Source: Cephalotrichum gorgonifer (lineage: Eukaryota > Ascomycota > Sordariomycetes > Microascales > Microascaceae). Taken from it: a stretch of DNA of 64,000 nucleotides. The notes under the pieces are model-generated. The model searched no databases. It worked only from the letters and a program-made list of their open reading frames with translations, and was not told the DNA's origin. The stretch is taken from NCBI GenBank assembly GCA_900312665.1, contig ONZQ02000003.1, forward strand, positions 826,648 through 890,647. Reading direction: 5' to 3'. Made by a program: the position numbers and the translations under genes. Positions within the stretch are counted from its first letter, which is position 1. Each line of letters starts with the position of its first letter. Positions 35,536 through 45,048 of this stretch are shown one piece after another.

Positions 35536-35862
35536 TTACCCGCACCTCCCGGTAGCACCCCCAGCACAGTCATTGGCGTACCCGTAGTCGCAGCACCCGC
35601 CGTTCCCATCACACTGGTACACGTCGCTCGTTGTCCCGCTGCCGAGAACGGGGACGACCCACCCGCCGCTGGAGGTGAGGCAGTTGGCGCAGTACACTCC
35701 CGCGTAGCCGGGCGCGCACTCGCAGCCTACGGGGTTGCAGGCACGCTTGCCGAGGGTGGCGGTCTCGTCGCGGGCCTTGACCTCTCGAGTGGGGGGAGCC
35801 TCGCGCTCCGGTGCGGCGAGGGCCAGGAGGGGGGCGACGATGAGGAGGAGACTGAGCTGCAT
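35536..35862 (-). CDS. Small secreted cysteine-rich protein with Kex2-type propeptide
   Basis: Single exon, 108 residues. Residues 1-17 (MQLSLLLIVAPLLALAA) are a signal peptide; a polar propeptide ends in LGKR at residue ~40, a Kex2-type cleavage site. The mature part of ~69 residues starts ACNPVGCECAPGYAG and holds 10 cysteines (including VYCANC, GGCCDYGY and the final RCG), enough for five disulphides; the first part C-x4-C-x-C-A-P-G-Y-x-G-x-x-C looks EGF-like. No family is named with certainty. The size, processing and Cys content fit an apoplastic effector or a secreted antimicrobial peptide, but function is not known. A TATA box lies ~190 nt upstream of the ATG. Confidence 0.85.
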   Translation of the reverse strand: MQLSLLLIVAPLLALAAPEREAPPTREVKARDETATLGKRACNPVGCECAPGYAGVYCANCLTSSGGWVVPVLGSGTTSDVYQCDGNGGCCDYGYANDCAGGATGRCG

Positions 35863-36054
35863 GGTTGCTGATACTGAGAGTCGGACTGTGAATTGAATCT
35901 CAAGGAGCCAGAGAGTTAGTACGTTCGAAGTGAAAAGGAGAGGGGGATCCAGAGAGGTCGATTCTCACTTGAGTAGGAGCTTGGTTGTCTTGTAAGGCTT
36001 ATAAGAGTCTGGTTGAAGAGTCTAGATAGCATCAAGGTCGGGGGGAGAGAGAGC

Positions 36055-36062
36055 TTTATATA
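36055..36062 (-). promoter_or_regulatory. TATA box of the secreted cysteine-rich gene
   Basis: Minus strand reads CTATATAAAGC, 193 nt upstream of the start codon at 35862, followed by a CT-rich stretch typical of fungal transcription starts. Confidence 0.55.
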
Positions 36063-37169
36063 GACACCTGGACTACCTGAGGAGATGGATGCTATGTCCA
36101 CCATCTCCCTCCTACTGCCAACAGCTTGCAAGCCTCAGACCAGCCGAAGGGGGGTCGGCCTAATGCTTCTTCCACGACCTTGCCAAAGTTCCGCCGTCCA
36201 ACACATCTAAAGCTCGTGGTCTGACCGAGTACGATCGCGAAGGATACCCTTTCCATCCTCTCGTAGTGGCCTTGGAGTTCCCCCGTCTCCGAGGCTCAGG
36301 GCATAAGCACCGCGAGACGCCGAAGCCACCTCCCCGGGATTGGGTGAAGTCGTGTAAGTCTCAGCCCAACGGCAGCGCGAGACGCTCCTTGCCGTAAGAC
36401 ATGAAGCACCAGTCAGCACCCAAAATAAGGGGAAAAGCTGGCATATCTCCTCCGCTCCCCGCAATCATAGGCGCAGATCACAGTGAGCAACGTCTTATAG
36501 TAGGGCTGTGTATAAGTCGGCGCAAGCTCCCGGCGGACCAATAGGAGCGTGGAAAGCCCCGTATGAAGTGGGTGACCGCTTGTTCAGATTATTAAACGAA
36601 TCATGAGCAGCTGCCGATCCCGGGGGTTTCTGTATTCAGTTCAGCCCTGGGCTCTCGTTTCGGAAATCTTACTGCATTTGCGAGCGTGGGTGGCACAGAA
36701 CTTGGGGATCGGCATTTTAGGCGTCGCTTCCTAACGTGGACTGATACGTCACGATGCGGTGGCTCGGCTTGCGGCACTTCGCTGTTCCTGTATTCTGCAA
36801 GGAAAAGGGGGATCCGTGGCCCAATCGTGCACCGGGGTAAACTAAGGGCCATCCATACCGTTAGGTAAAAATAGCTGGGTGCCTGTTGGATATATGGAGG
36901 TAAGGGAGGCACCAGACCCGGGAACGGCCACAAGCCCCAGCTGAAGTATGTCGCCCGTCGCAACCGAGATGCTTAAAGTGGAGGGGTAAGCCACCTCATG
37001 AGTGGCTGCATGTGCCGCGTCCCGAGTCGAACCGGGTCATCGTCTAATATAGAGGATACGAGCAAACCGAGATCGTGGCTATAGATGTAAAACAGCACAC
37101 TGTGTACACCTCAAACCTGGCCAGATCATTGGGCGGTCTGGAATGAGTCCGTTCGAATGGGACTACCAA

Positions 37170-37195
37170 ATACAGTTCTCTGGGGAGAACTGTAT
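37170..37195. repeat. Perfect 11-bp hairpin with TGGG loop
   Basis: ATACAGTTCTC (37170-37180), loop TGGG, GAGAACTGTAT (37185-37195). No mismatch. Lies in the divergent promoter region; could be a structured RNA element or a dimeric binding site. Confidence 0.75.
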
Positions 37196-38105
37196 GGGTC
37201 TCTGCACTTACATAGGTCCCTTCTCGCCTAGTTAGCTGACCGGCTTACCTTGATATGTATAATTCAAATTCAAGTCATTTAATGTGTCTCGTGTGAACCC
37301 GTCACGTGAAAGTCGAAGCAAGGGGCTAAAAACGACTCGTTCCCATATTTTTTCCCCCCTCCACCCTCCCTCCTCCCAGGCCTCGGTCTCAATTGCATCG
37401 TCCCTCGCTTCGAAAGGTTCTTCATGACGAAAAGCGAACAATGGGCCTTTGAAGTTATGTTTAAGCTCAATTTTAATCCGAGAACGGAACCGTTTGTTCG
37501 GGATTTCCTTTCACCCCTTTCACCCTTTGTTCTTACTATACATTGTCGTGGGGCGAAGTCCCCCCTTTTGTTCGCCGAAATGATATGGGGCGGGCCGGAA
37601 CCGGAATAGGTAGACCCTTGTAAGGTGGGAAAGGTCAAAAAGAGGAAAATGAGAAAGAAAGTGAGGAATAGGCGAAGATCACGCGAAGTAGAGTAGGGTT
37701 TCGGGTTGGGCCAAATGGTCAAGATGGGGTCCTGCATGGTTTCCGTGCGGACTTCGGCTTCCGGGTAGGCTCCATCCACGGAATATTGGCTCCGGAGCCC
37801 CCAGGCTTTCCCCTGGGGCCTATGATAGTCCCCGTCTTTGAAGCTATCTCGGCTCTGCCCCTCTGCCCACCCCGTACTCCTTTCATCTATTCATGGATAC
37901 ATGGAGATGCTGAAGAAAGGCTTCATTCCAGGAGTATAATCGCCCTTTGTGCCCACAAGTTATGGGACCCGGCCCTAACCTGCCCTGACAGCAGCTTATC
38001 AAGCTTCATCTTCTCACACCCCCTCTTTATGCCCTGTCTCATCTCATGTTGTAGAATCATTATGGCCATCCTACTAGACCTGCCCACCTCACACGGCCGC
38101 CCCCG

Positions 38106-38123
38106 CCCCCCCCCCCCCCCCCC
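38106..38123. repeat. C18 homopolymer
   Basis: Run of 18 C, the longest homopolymer in the window, in the spacer ~320 nt upstream of the ATG at 38444. Confidence 0.9.
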
Positions 38124-38443
38124 ACCATTGCTCGGAATGGGTACGCGCGAGACAGGACCATATCCGGCCCAGACAAAGCCATGAGGCAGGCATGTTTTTT
38201 CTGTCGAGAAAATGCTTTGTTCGCCCTATCCACTTGAGATTAGGATGAGAATATATAGGAAGCATGGAAAGGAAGCACGCGATCCTTTTTCCGAGCGAGC
38301 TAGATAGAAAGACTTAGATCCACAGAGAAAACAAGACATTAGCGTTTACAAGGGATAATTCGAAAACCTTTCTATCTGGAATTGAGGTTCATGTAGGGAG
38401 AGATTGTGACGATCCCGCCGTCTATCAGAGCAAGGTGTCAATC

Positions 38444-40933
38444 ATGACAAGGATCATACAGACGAGCCGGCGAAGAACAGGGTCGGGAAGTGGGAAGGCA
38501 CTCCTTGCGCCGGCGGCGGAGCAGACCACACCTGATCAGGCAGCAGAGCCAGGTAAGTCAATCCTCTAGGTCTCTGGGATATCCTCTTCGGTCGGTCATG
38601 ACAGGAGTGAAGTGTGTGGAGTGCTAACCTCCGCGACAGGGCCCGCGGCATCCCGGAAGAGAAAGCGAGCTGGTAGGCAGTCGACAGGTAATCCTCCTAA
38701 CTCCACAGTTTCTCACGGGGGAAAACGGAGGAAGGTTCAGGATGAGCTCCCAGCCGAACCGACGTCTCCAAGACTTGGCAGGAGTGAGCGGACAACAGCC
38801 CGTGAAACACCCGCTCCACAGCTACAGTCAGTCCAGCCCACGCTTCCCGCACCTCGGGGGACGAAGCGAAAGGCCGAAGGCCAACTTTCAACGCGAGGAC
38901 GCGCGACACGTAAAGGCACAGAGACAACTCAAAATCCCCTGCCCCCGCCCGGGACTCGCCAAGGTCAAGAAGGTGTCCGCGACAGGCGGGGACCGCAGCA
39001 GGACGAAAAGCAGGCTCAGGAGGCGTACCGCGACGAGATAACGAATGTCCAGGACGACATGGAGCTAGATCTGTTCGTCCCTGACATAACCGGCCATGCC
39101 GCCACCCAGAATCTCCGCCCTCCTGGAGGCGGCGGCGGGGACGATGACCCTCCCGGCCAAGGTCCCGGCGGGGGCGCGGGTGGAGGAGCCCCCGGAGGAG
39201 GCGAGGACTCTTCTGATGACGACGACTCACCCCCAGGAAGCAGACCTCCCGGCGAGGAAGATGCTCCGGGCCATGTGCCCGACCGCGAGGACGAGGACCC
39301 ATGGAGCGAGAGCTTTAGGTCCGAAGAAGACGATCACTACTTGGGGGAGCTGTACGACCCCGGGTTCCTCCTCTGCATCACGGGGAATCCGCCCCAGGTA
39401 GGTCATGACTTCGGCCAGATGCTCCAGAGCGGAGGGGACCCGCTGCACCAGGGTTGGGAAATCGTCAAGTGGCTCGCCACGCGAGGGAACTACTACGAGC
39501 TGCACCGGGGCTTGCCGTTCCATCACGAGTACGAGGAGGGAAATGAGGCCACCTTCCGGACCGCCTCGGTGGTCCTGAATAGCATCGCGAGGGCGCGGAG
39601 GGCGCGGCCTTATTGCGAGAAGAGGGATTTTGCCAGTGCGGCGACCTCGGCCGTTACGTGGGCGTACCATATCGACCTCCCGAGGAGGACCCTCGGCGTC
39701 TATGGCCCGCCCAAGTTACATAGAAGGGATATGACCGCGGATCATTACTTCCACGAGTCCGTTCACGTTATCGACGGTCGAGCTCCCAGGCACATAGTGG
39801 ATTACAGCTTTGAAGAGCTTCGCCAGTTCACGAGCCCGGTGGCCCTCCACCAGTCTATCCTCCACGCGCTCGCCGAGCAGGACGTGCGTCGTTACAGCAT
39901 ACCGCCGGCCGAAGATGTTTGGGTGCTATACGAGCCGGTTTATCGCGATGTAGCCCAGCAAGAGTCAAGAACCCCGTCTGTCTCGGCAGTATCAACCCAG
40001 GAGGAGGATGATGACGATGACGACGACAACAGCGATGGCGGCCCTGGCCCAGGGCCGGGAGGCGGGCCCCACTCATCTTCAAGCCCTCCTTCATCCCCGG
40101 GTCCTCACACCCCCGGATCGCCCAGGAGGTCCCCGACACCTCCGATTCCGAACGGCCATGCGCAGGAATCCCCCGAACGCCCTGGTGGATTTCAAAGAAG
40201 CAACGCACCTAGCCCGGAGGAAATACCAGGGAGCCCGACACAAACGCCACTACCGGCGTCCAGCGACGATCTTAACTCGCCCTCTGGTGGGGCATCCGTT
40301 GCCAATGGAGTACCAGTGACGAATGGACACCGCACCCCGAGTCCCCGGTATCCAAACCTCTGGGAGCAAGCAGCCATGCCCCTGGCCAGCGAGCAGGGAA
40401 CCCCCGACGCCCCTCCCCAGACCCCAGTACCCCATCCTAGGATCGAATCACCAGGTGGACACGCGGAGCCTCAGGTCAACGGCGTGCTCGGAAGCCCTAT
40501 ACACTTCACGCCGCGTCCACCCCGCCACCAGCCGGTGTCCTCGTCCACGGAAATTGCCCCGGGAACCTCCCCTCCCCAGCAGCCTGTGGAGTACACCGAG
40601 TCCAATTTCAGCCCTCTAGACCCTGGCCCCCGGACACCCGAAAATCAGATAGTCAGCCTTTACGAAATTGGCGATCGTTGGAGCCCCGGTGACCCTACAC
40701 CCCCTCACCAAAGACCCCCCAATTCCTCGTCGTCCCCCGGAGACTACGCATCCGACCAAGAGAATGTGCCCCCGCCCCCTCGGCCCCCCCCATGCGCCAG
40801 CTCACGCGAACCCCCCTTGGGCATCCAATCCCCGCACCCCGAGTCCCCAGCTTCCTCCACGCAGCCCGAGTCCCCAACCTCCTCCTCGCACCCCGAGCCC
40901 TCAACCGTCGCTCGAAGACTACGTATCCGATGA
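38444..40933 (+). CDS. Large disordered, probably nuclear protein (5' part up to frame break)
   Basis: Exons 38444-38552 and 38640-40933 (intron GTAAGT.. GCTAAC ..ACAG); 800 residues up to the TGA at 40931. The N-terminus is basic with three nuclear-localisation-like patches (SRKRKRAG, GGKRRKVQ, GTKRKAEG), then Gly/Asp-rich acidic spacers. A folded-looking block at residues ~268-477 (DDHYLGELYDPGFLLCITG, WEIVKWLATRGNYYELHRG, DFASAATSAVTWAYHID, HYFHESVHVIDGRAPRHIV) belongs to no family I recognise; it includes an HESVH stretch matching HExxH, perhaps by chance. The rest is Pro/Ser-rich repeats. The frame ending at 40933 is probably wrong after an eight-C run at 40784-40791, since the +1 frame continues with matching composition (see next entry). 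Confidence 0.72.
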
Positions 40934-41837
40934 TGAGTACGACGACGCCAATTTCCAATGGCCCGCAAACCTGGAGCATCAGAGCCCTCTGCAGCCAGCC
41001 CCGCCCCGAACCCCCCTGCCGGGAACGAGGCAGTACATAGAAAGCGACTCCCGCGTCTTCAATGAACCGGAGTCCTCCACCCCGGATATCAGCCGCGAAC
41101 CCCGCGGGGACGATGACGGCTCGCCGACCCTGGGGGTCGAGGCGGCCCAGCGGCCGAGGTCGGACGCGAGTCAGGACGGGTCCCCTCAGGGCTCCCTGCC
41201 GAGCTCCCCGCCCGTCCCAAGATCGCCATCGCCTCCACAGTCCCCACCGAGATTACCGCCCCTTCTGCCAGCGCCGCAGCCCACGCTCGAGGGGCCGACC
41301 CCCGCACCAGCTGGCCAGAACGAACAGCTTTCTTTCCAGGACCCGGTGTGGAACAGCGACAGGTACAGAAGGGAATCCAGTGACGAGGAGTGCGTCAGCC
41401 CCAAGTCGTCTAGCCGACCCAACAGCCGCGCTCCCTCTCGGCAGGCTGAGCCGTTCGCTCACGACGATGATGCCCGGCTGCCCCCTGCCAGTCAGAAACC
41501 ACGTGCATCTCCAGGACCTAGGCCTCCTGGTACCGGCAGGGATGTAGATGGCGAGGACGGCTTCATCAGATTGCCGAGCAGCAACTCCGGAAGCTGAGAC
41601 GCGACGAAGGCTCCGGATGTCGTCGGAGAGCCGGGCACACAGCCGAGTGCGCTTCCTGCCGTGGGTTCATCTGAGCTCACGGAGGACGTAGATGGCCAGG
41701 ACGGGTTCATAAAGCTTCCAAGCAGCGGCAGATCCGAAGAATGGGACGCGACGATAGAGGGAGTCGACGTAGGAAGCTCCCCAGGCAAAATCCGGCGCGA
41801 ACTCGACCGCCCAGCCTTCAATCCCGGGCCTGCGTAG
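40792..41837 (+). pseudogene. Out-of-frame continuation of the 38444 gene with premature TGA
   Basis: In the +1 frame the sequence runs open through the C tract and on to 41597 with the same Pro/Ser/acidic character: NPRTPSPQLPPRSPSPQ, then SLEDYVSDDEYDD, which echoes SPGDYASDQENVP of the upstream frame. It ends in DVDGEDGFIRLPSSNSGS and a TGA at 41595-41597. The same frame stays open to a TAG at 41835, and this extra part repeats the motif as DVDGQDGFIKLPSSGRSEEW; where unit 2 has TGG GAC GCG ACG, unit 1 has TGA GAC GCG ACG. So this looks like one longer gene carrying a one-base indel and a nonsense change, or two sequence errors. Confidence 0.6.
41541..41754 (+). repeat. 144-nt-period repeat with WDAT/stop-DAT difference
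   Basis: Unit 1 41541-41607 and unit 2 41685-41754 share GA(T/C)GTAGATGGC, GAGCAGC-type middle parts and the ending GACGCGACGA. They are in the same frame (144 = 48 codons). Confidence 0.8.
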
Positions 41838-42888
41838 GGCGAAGGCAGACAGGTGTCCGGCCCGTGGACGAGAGCAGCAGCAAGCTCCTGGACGAAAACA
41901 GCGAATTCCATTCACAGTACAGCGAGTCACAGGATTAAGATAGCTGATCAGTGGGATAAAGCCTCTGCGGCGGTCTAAAGGGCTGAGGTCTGATGACCAG
42001 ATGTAGTCTTCTCACGAAGACTATAGATGTTATGGCATGATGTCAAGGGGCGGGGAGTAACGGTAATGTGGTCCTCCTCGGGGCCAACGGATGCTTAGTG
42101 GCCGGGAACATGTATTTAATTGGGTTGGATGAGGCATTCGGCTCGCCGTGTGAGCAATGTTGCTTTAGCATTGTTACTGGGTTTTGGAGTTTGGAGTTTG
42201 AGCATCGGAGTTACTCAGCTCCCTGTTTGTTATTTGTATCTGCAATTTTTCGTACTGCATACTCACGTCTTCTATCTAGCTTGAGTAGAAGGCGGTGCGA
42301 TGGATGAGATGCATATCATCTTTACCTGCTTTCATGTCTGTACATGTACTCGTCGTACAATGTTAGCTCTACAGCTGTCATAACCCATTGCTTCCCTTCT
42401 ACATCACATCTCCGCACCGCAGAGTAAAAGGGCTATCTATGAGTTGGTAGCAGAAATATTTGACTTGGTATTTCGATGTCATCGTCCTTTGTAGAAAATA
42501 AGCCCCGGAAGCCTTTCATTCACGTCCATGAGAGCAGGATGCTGCGCTTCGCTGGGGGTGGGGGGGTTGATAAGTGATAATCCTGGGCCCCAAACGAACA
42601 ACCTCTCCTGAAGACCGAAAGCAAATGAAACCAAGACGAGGCCATGAACCCACGCTGCTACCAAAGACCACCGAGAACTCAAACCAACGCCATCCTCGAC
42701 GAAAAAGAAATAAGAGGCAAGACCATCATGGTACAACACTACGCGTCCCCTCCACAGCAACAAACCATCCTCAGCGTCCCTTTCGTCCAATCTCCGTCCC
42801 ATCCTCCATGCCAAAAGTCCTTATCCCGCTTTGATATCATGCCTGAAGTCTATAACGGAAAATAAATAATAAGAAAACAAGTCCGAAA
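41838..42888. other. Convergent 3' spacer
   Basis: Between the disordered-protein gene (+) and the SLC6-type transporter (-). Holds both 3' flanks; nothing else recognised. Confidence 0.5.
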
Positions 42889-45048
42889 TCACTTCTCTGC
42901 AGGACTCGACGGCACCTCCATGCTCGAGCTATCACCACTCTCCACCTCCCTACTACACCTTTTAGACCGCTCATCCCCATCAATCATGACCCCAGGCGCG
43001 TACGGGATGTGTCCCTCACCTCGTCGGGCTGGAGGAATTAGCACATCAAACCACCGAGGCACGATAAATCCCAGAGCGATGATGATCAGGGCAATGTGGC
43101 CGATGCCAAATCCGAGGATATGAAGAGGCTCATATCGCAGCCGATAAAAGGCGGGATACGAAAAGGAGAAGACAATGGCCAATACGGGGGCCGATATGTA
43201 CCGGAGCAGGGGTGCCCAGAACGTCGGGATTTCCCAGTTATTGCCATGGCCAACTATTCCGTTGAGGTCGCGGCGAAGTTGATTTCCCTGTGAGAAGTGG
43301 AAATGTCAGCGGGGATCATATCGACAGGAGGCACCAACATGGTGAGCCTTACCGAATAGAAAGCCAACCACCAGAAGCGACTTGCCATTGTAGACTGAGC
43401 AAAGTACTTCGGGGTCTTGGCGTCGGGCGCCTTTCCAGTGGCCGATGAGATGATAGAGCAAACGGCATAGACACCGAGCCCGGCTGCAGCTCCGGCCCCA
43501 GCGTTGACCCAGTGAGCAATGGCGACACCGATAAACATGCCACCCAAGTATCCAAAGTTGTATATAACGAAGGAGGGAAGGCCAACTTGACCCACCACGT
43601 CATGCCAGCGGTAGACCGTTGTTGAAGAGACGCATTCCGTGAACACAACGAAGACCAAAGCCACATCATTGGTCCACCTATCAACTCCCTCGAGGAGATA
43701 GTAGCCGAATTCGGTGCAGTATGGGAGCGACAACAAGAAGGAGATAACCGTAAGAGCCGTGACGACAAGAGCGCGCCCGCACTTGGTTCCGCTGTCCATA
43801 ATCAAAGTGACGACGGCGTCTAGCATGGCGAAGGCTGAGCTGAACCCCAGGACCATGAGGGTGAAGAACAGAGCAGCGGCCCAGAAATTTGCGCCAGGCA
43901 TCTCGGTGACGGCCTGAGGGATGGTAAGGAAGCCGACGGTAAAGCTACCCAGCCTGACCCCAGCTTGGGGCCAAAGGCCTAGGAAACCAACCACACCGAA
44001 AACGGTAAAGGCGGCGATGTTCTCAAATAGGACGTTGCTAGCCACAATGACGATAGCATCGACGACGGCGTTTGAGTGTTTTCTGTTGTACGACGCGTAC
44101 GAGGTGAAGTATCCGAACCCTACACCTGTACTGAAAAATACCTCTGCCAGAAGAGTGTTAGCTACGGTTCGCTTATGGTCATCAACTGGAATACCTACGG
44201 CCACATGCCGTCTGCCATATCTCTCCGTTTGCCAACTTGCCACCATGCCACTGAGCCCACATGAGCTTTACGCCCTCGCAAGCATTCTCGAGGGACAGCG
44301 AGCGCCCGATCAGTATAATTGTTACGACAATAGGAAGGCCCTGTGTCCTCGTATGTTAGAACGCATATCTCAAGGCGTTGGATTGAACGAGGAAAAGGAT
44401 TACCATGGTGAAGTAGACAACACGGCCCGTCAGCCCCACACCCCTGAAGATGCAGAGCCAAACGAGGAACCAAGTGAACGCAGTCCAACCGACAGTCTCG
44501 CCGACCATACCGACACCGGGAAATCTCGTGTAGTTGAGCACAGCGTGGCCATTGTCGGTGAGGTTGCCGATGATAGGGTCCACGTTTGCAACGACGTCCC
44601 GCATATAGAACTCCTCGCCCCGACCGGTCCAGGGCAGGGGGCTTATGAAGGAATTCCGGAAGTAGTTCATGATCCAAGCAAGGTTGACGACAAAATATGG
44701 GCCGACAACAAATCCGACGTAAAGAAGACTGAGGCCAGCTCCCTTGAGGCGGTGGTTCAAGCTGTTATTGGCGACTACCGAGCCACCGCGATAGGCTTGG
44801 CCGATGGCGATCTCGAGAACGAGGGCAGGGATGGCGATTAGAAAGACAGCCATAAGGTAGGGGACAAACCACTGTAGGCCATTGTTGTTGTAGACTTGGG
44901 AAGGGTAGCGAAGCAGGTTTCCCATGCCAGCACAACCACCCATGGCAGCGAGAAGGAAGGCGGTGCGGGATGGCCAGGTATCGCGACCGTCTTCGGCTCG
45001 GTCAGGGGGCGGTGCTAGCCATCTACCAACCTTCTTCAGGGCTTCCAT
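42889..45048 (-). CDS. Sodium:neurotransmitter symporter family (SLC6-like) transporter
   Basis: Sodium-coupled carrier of amino-acid-like solutes in the plasma membrane; fungal substrates are mostly unknown. Exons 44404-45048, 44199-44340, 43353-44143, 42889-43287; 658 residues, all phases consistent. Seen: WPSRTAFLLAAMGGCAGMGNLLRYPSQ (TM1 with the G-x-G-N..R-[FY]-P signature), PYLMAVFLIAIPALVLEIAIG, SPLPWTGRGEEFY, GETVGWTAFTWFLVWLCIF, VVYFTM/GLPIVVTIILIGRS, ENACEGVKLMWAQWHGGKL, ACGQVFFSTGVGFGYFTSYASYN, FTVFGVVGFLG, EMPGANFWAAALFFTLMVLGFSSAFAML. About 12 membrane spans and a charged Ser-rich C-terminal tail. The start at 45048 matches the usual fungal N-terminus (MEALKKVGRWLAP); the frame is open further upstream with other ATGs. 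Intact. Confidence 0.92.

Larger units (their letters stand above)
35863..38443. other. 2.6-kb divergent promoter region
   Basis: Promoters of the cysteine-rich secreted protein (-) and the large disordered protein (+). Contains a TATA box (36055-36062), an 11-bp perfect hairpin (37170-37195) and an 18-base C run (38106-38123). The frame open at 37279-37779 (-) has no recognisable product. Confidence 0.5.

Noticed and set aside
37000..37075. tRNA-like GGTTCGACTC on the minus strand
   Set aside because: The T-stem has mismatches and no cloverleaf could be drawn.
38690..38715. Possible 21-nt intron GTAATCCTCCTAACTCCACAG
   Set aside because: Has donor, branch-like and acceptor bases but is far too short; the frame reads through it without a stop.
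43921..44841. 306-codon open frame on the + strand
   Set aside because: Lies antisense inside the SLC6-type transporter, whose conserved motifs and splice phases are clear on the minus strand.
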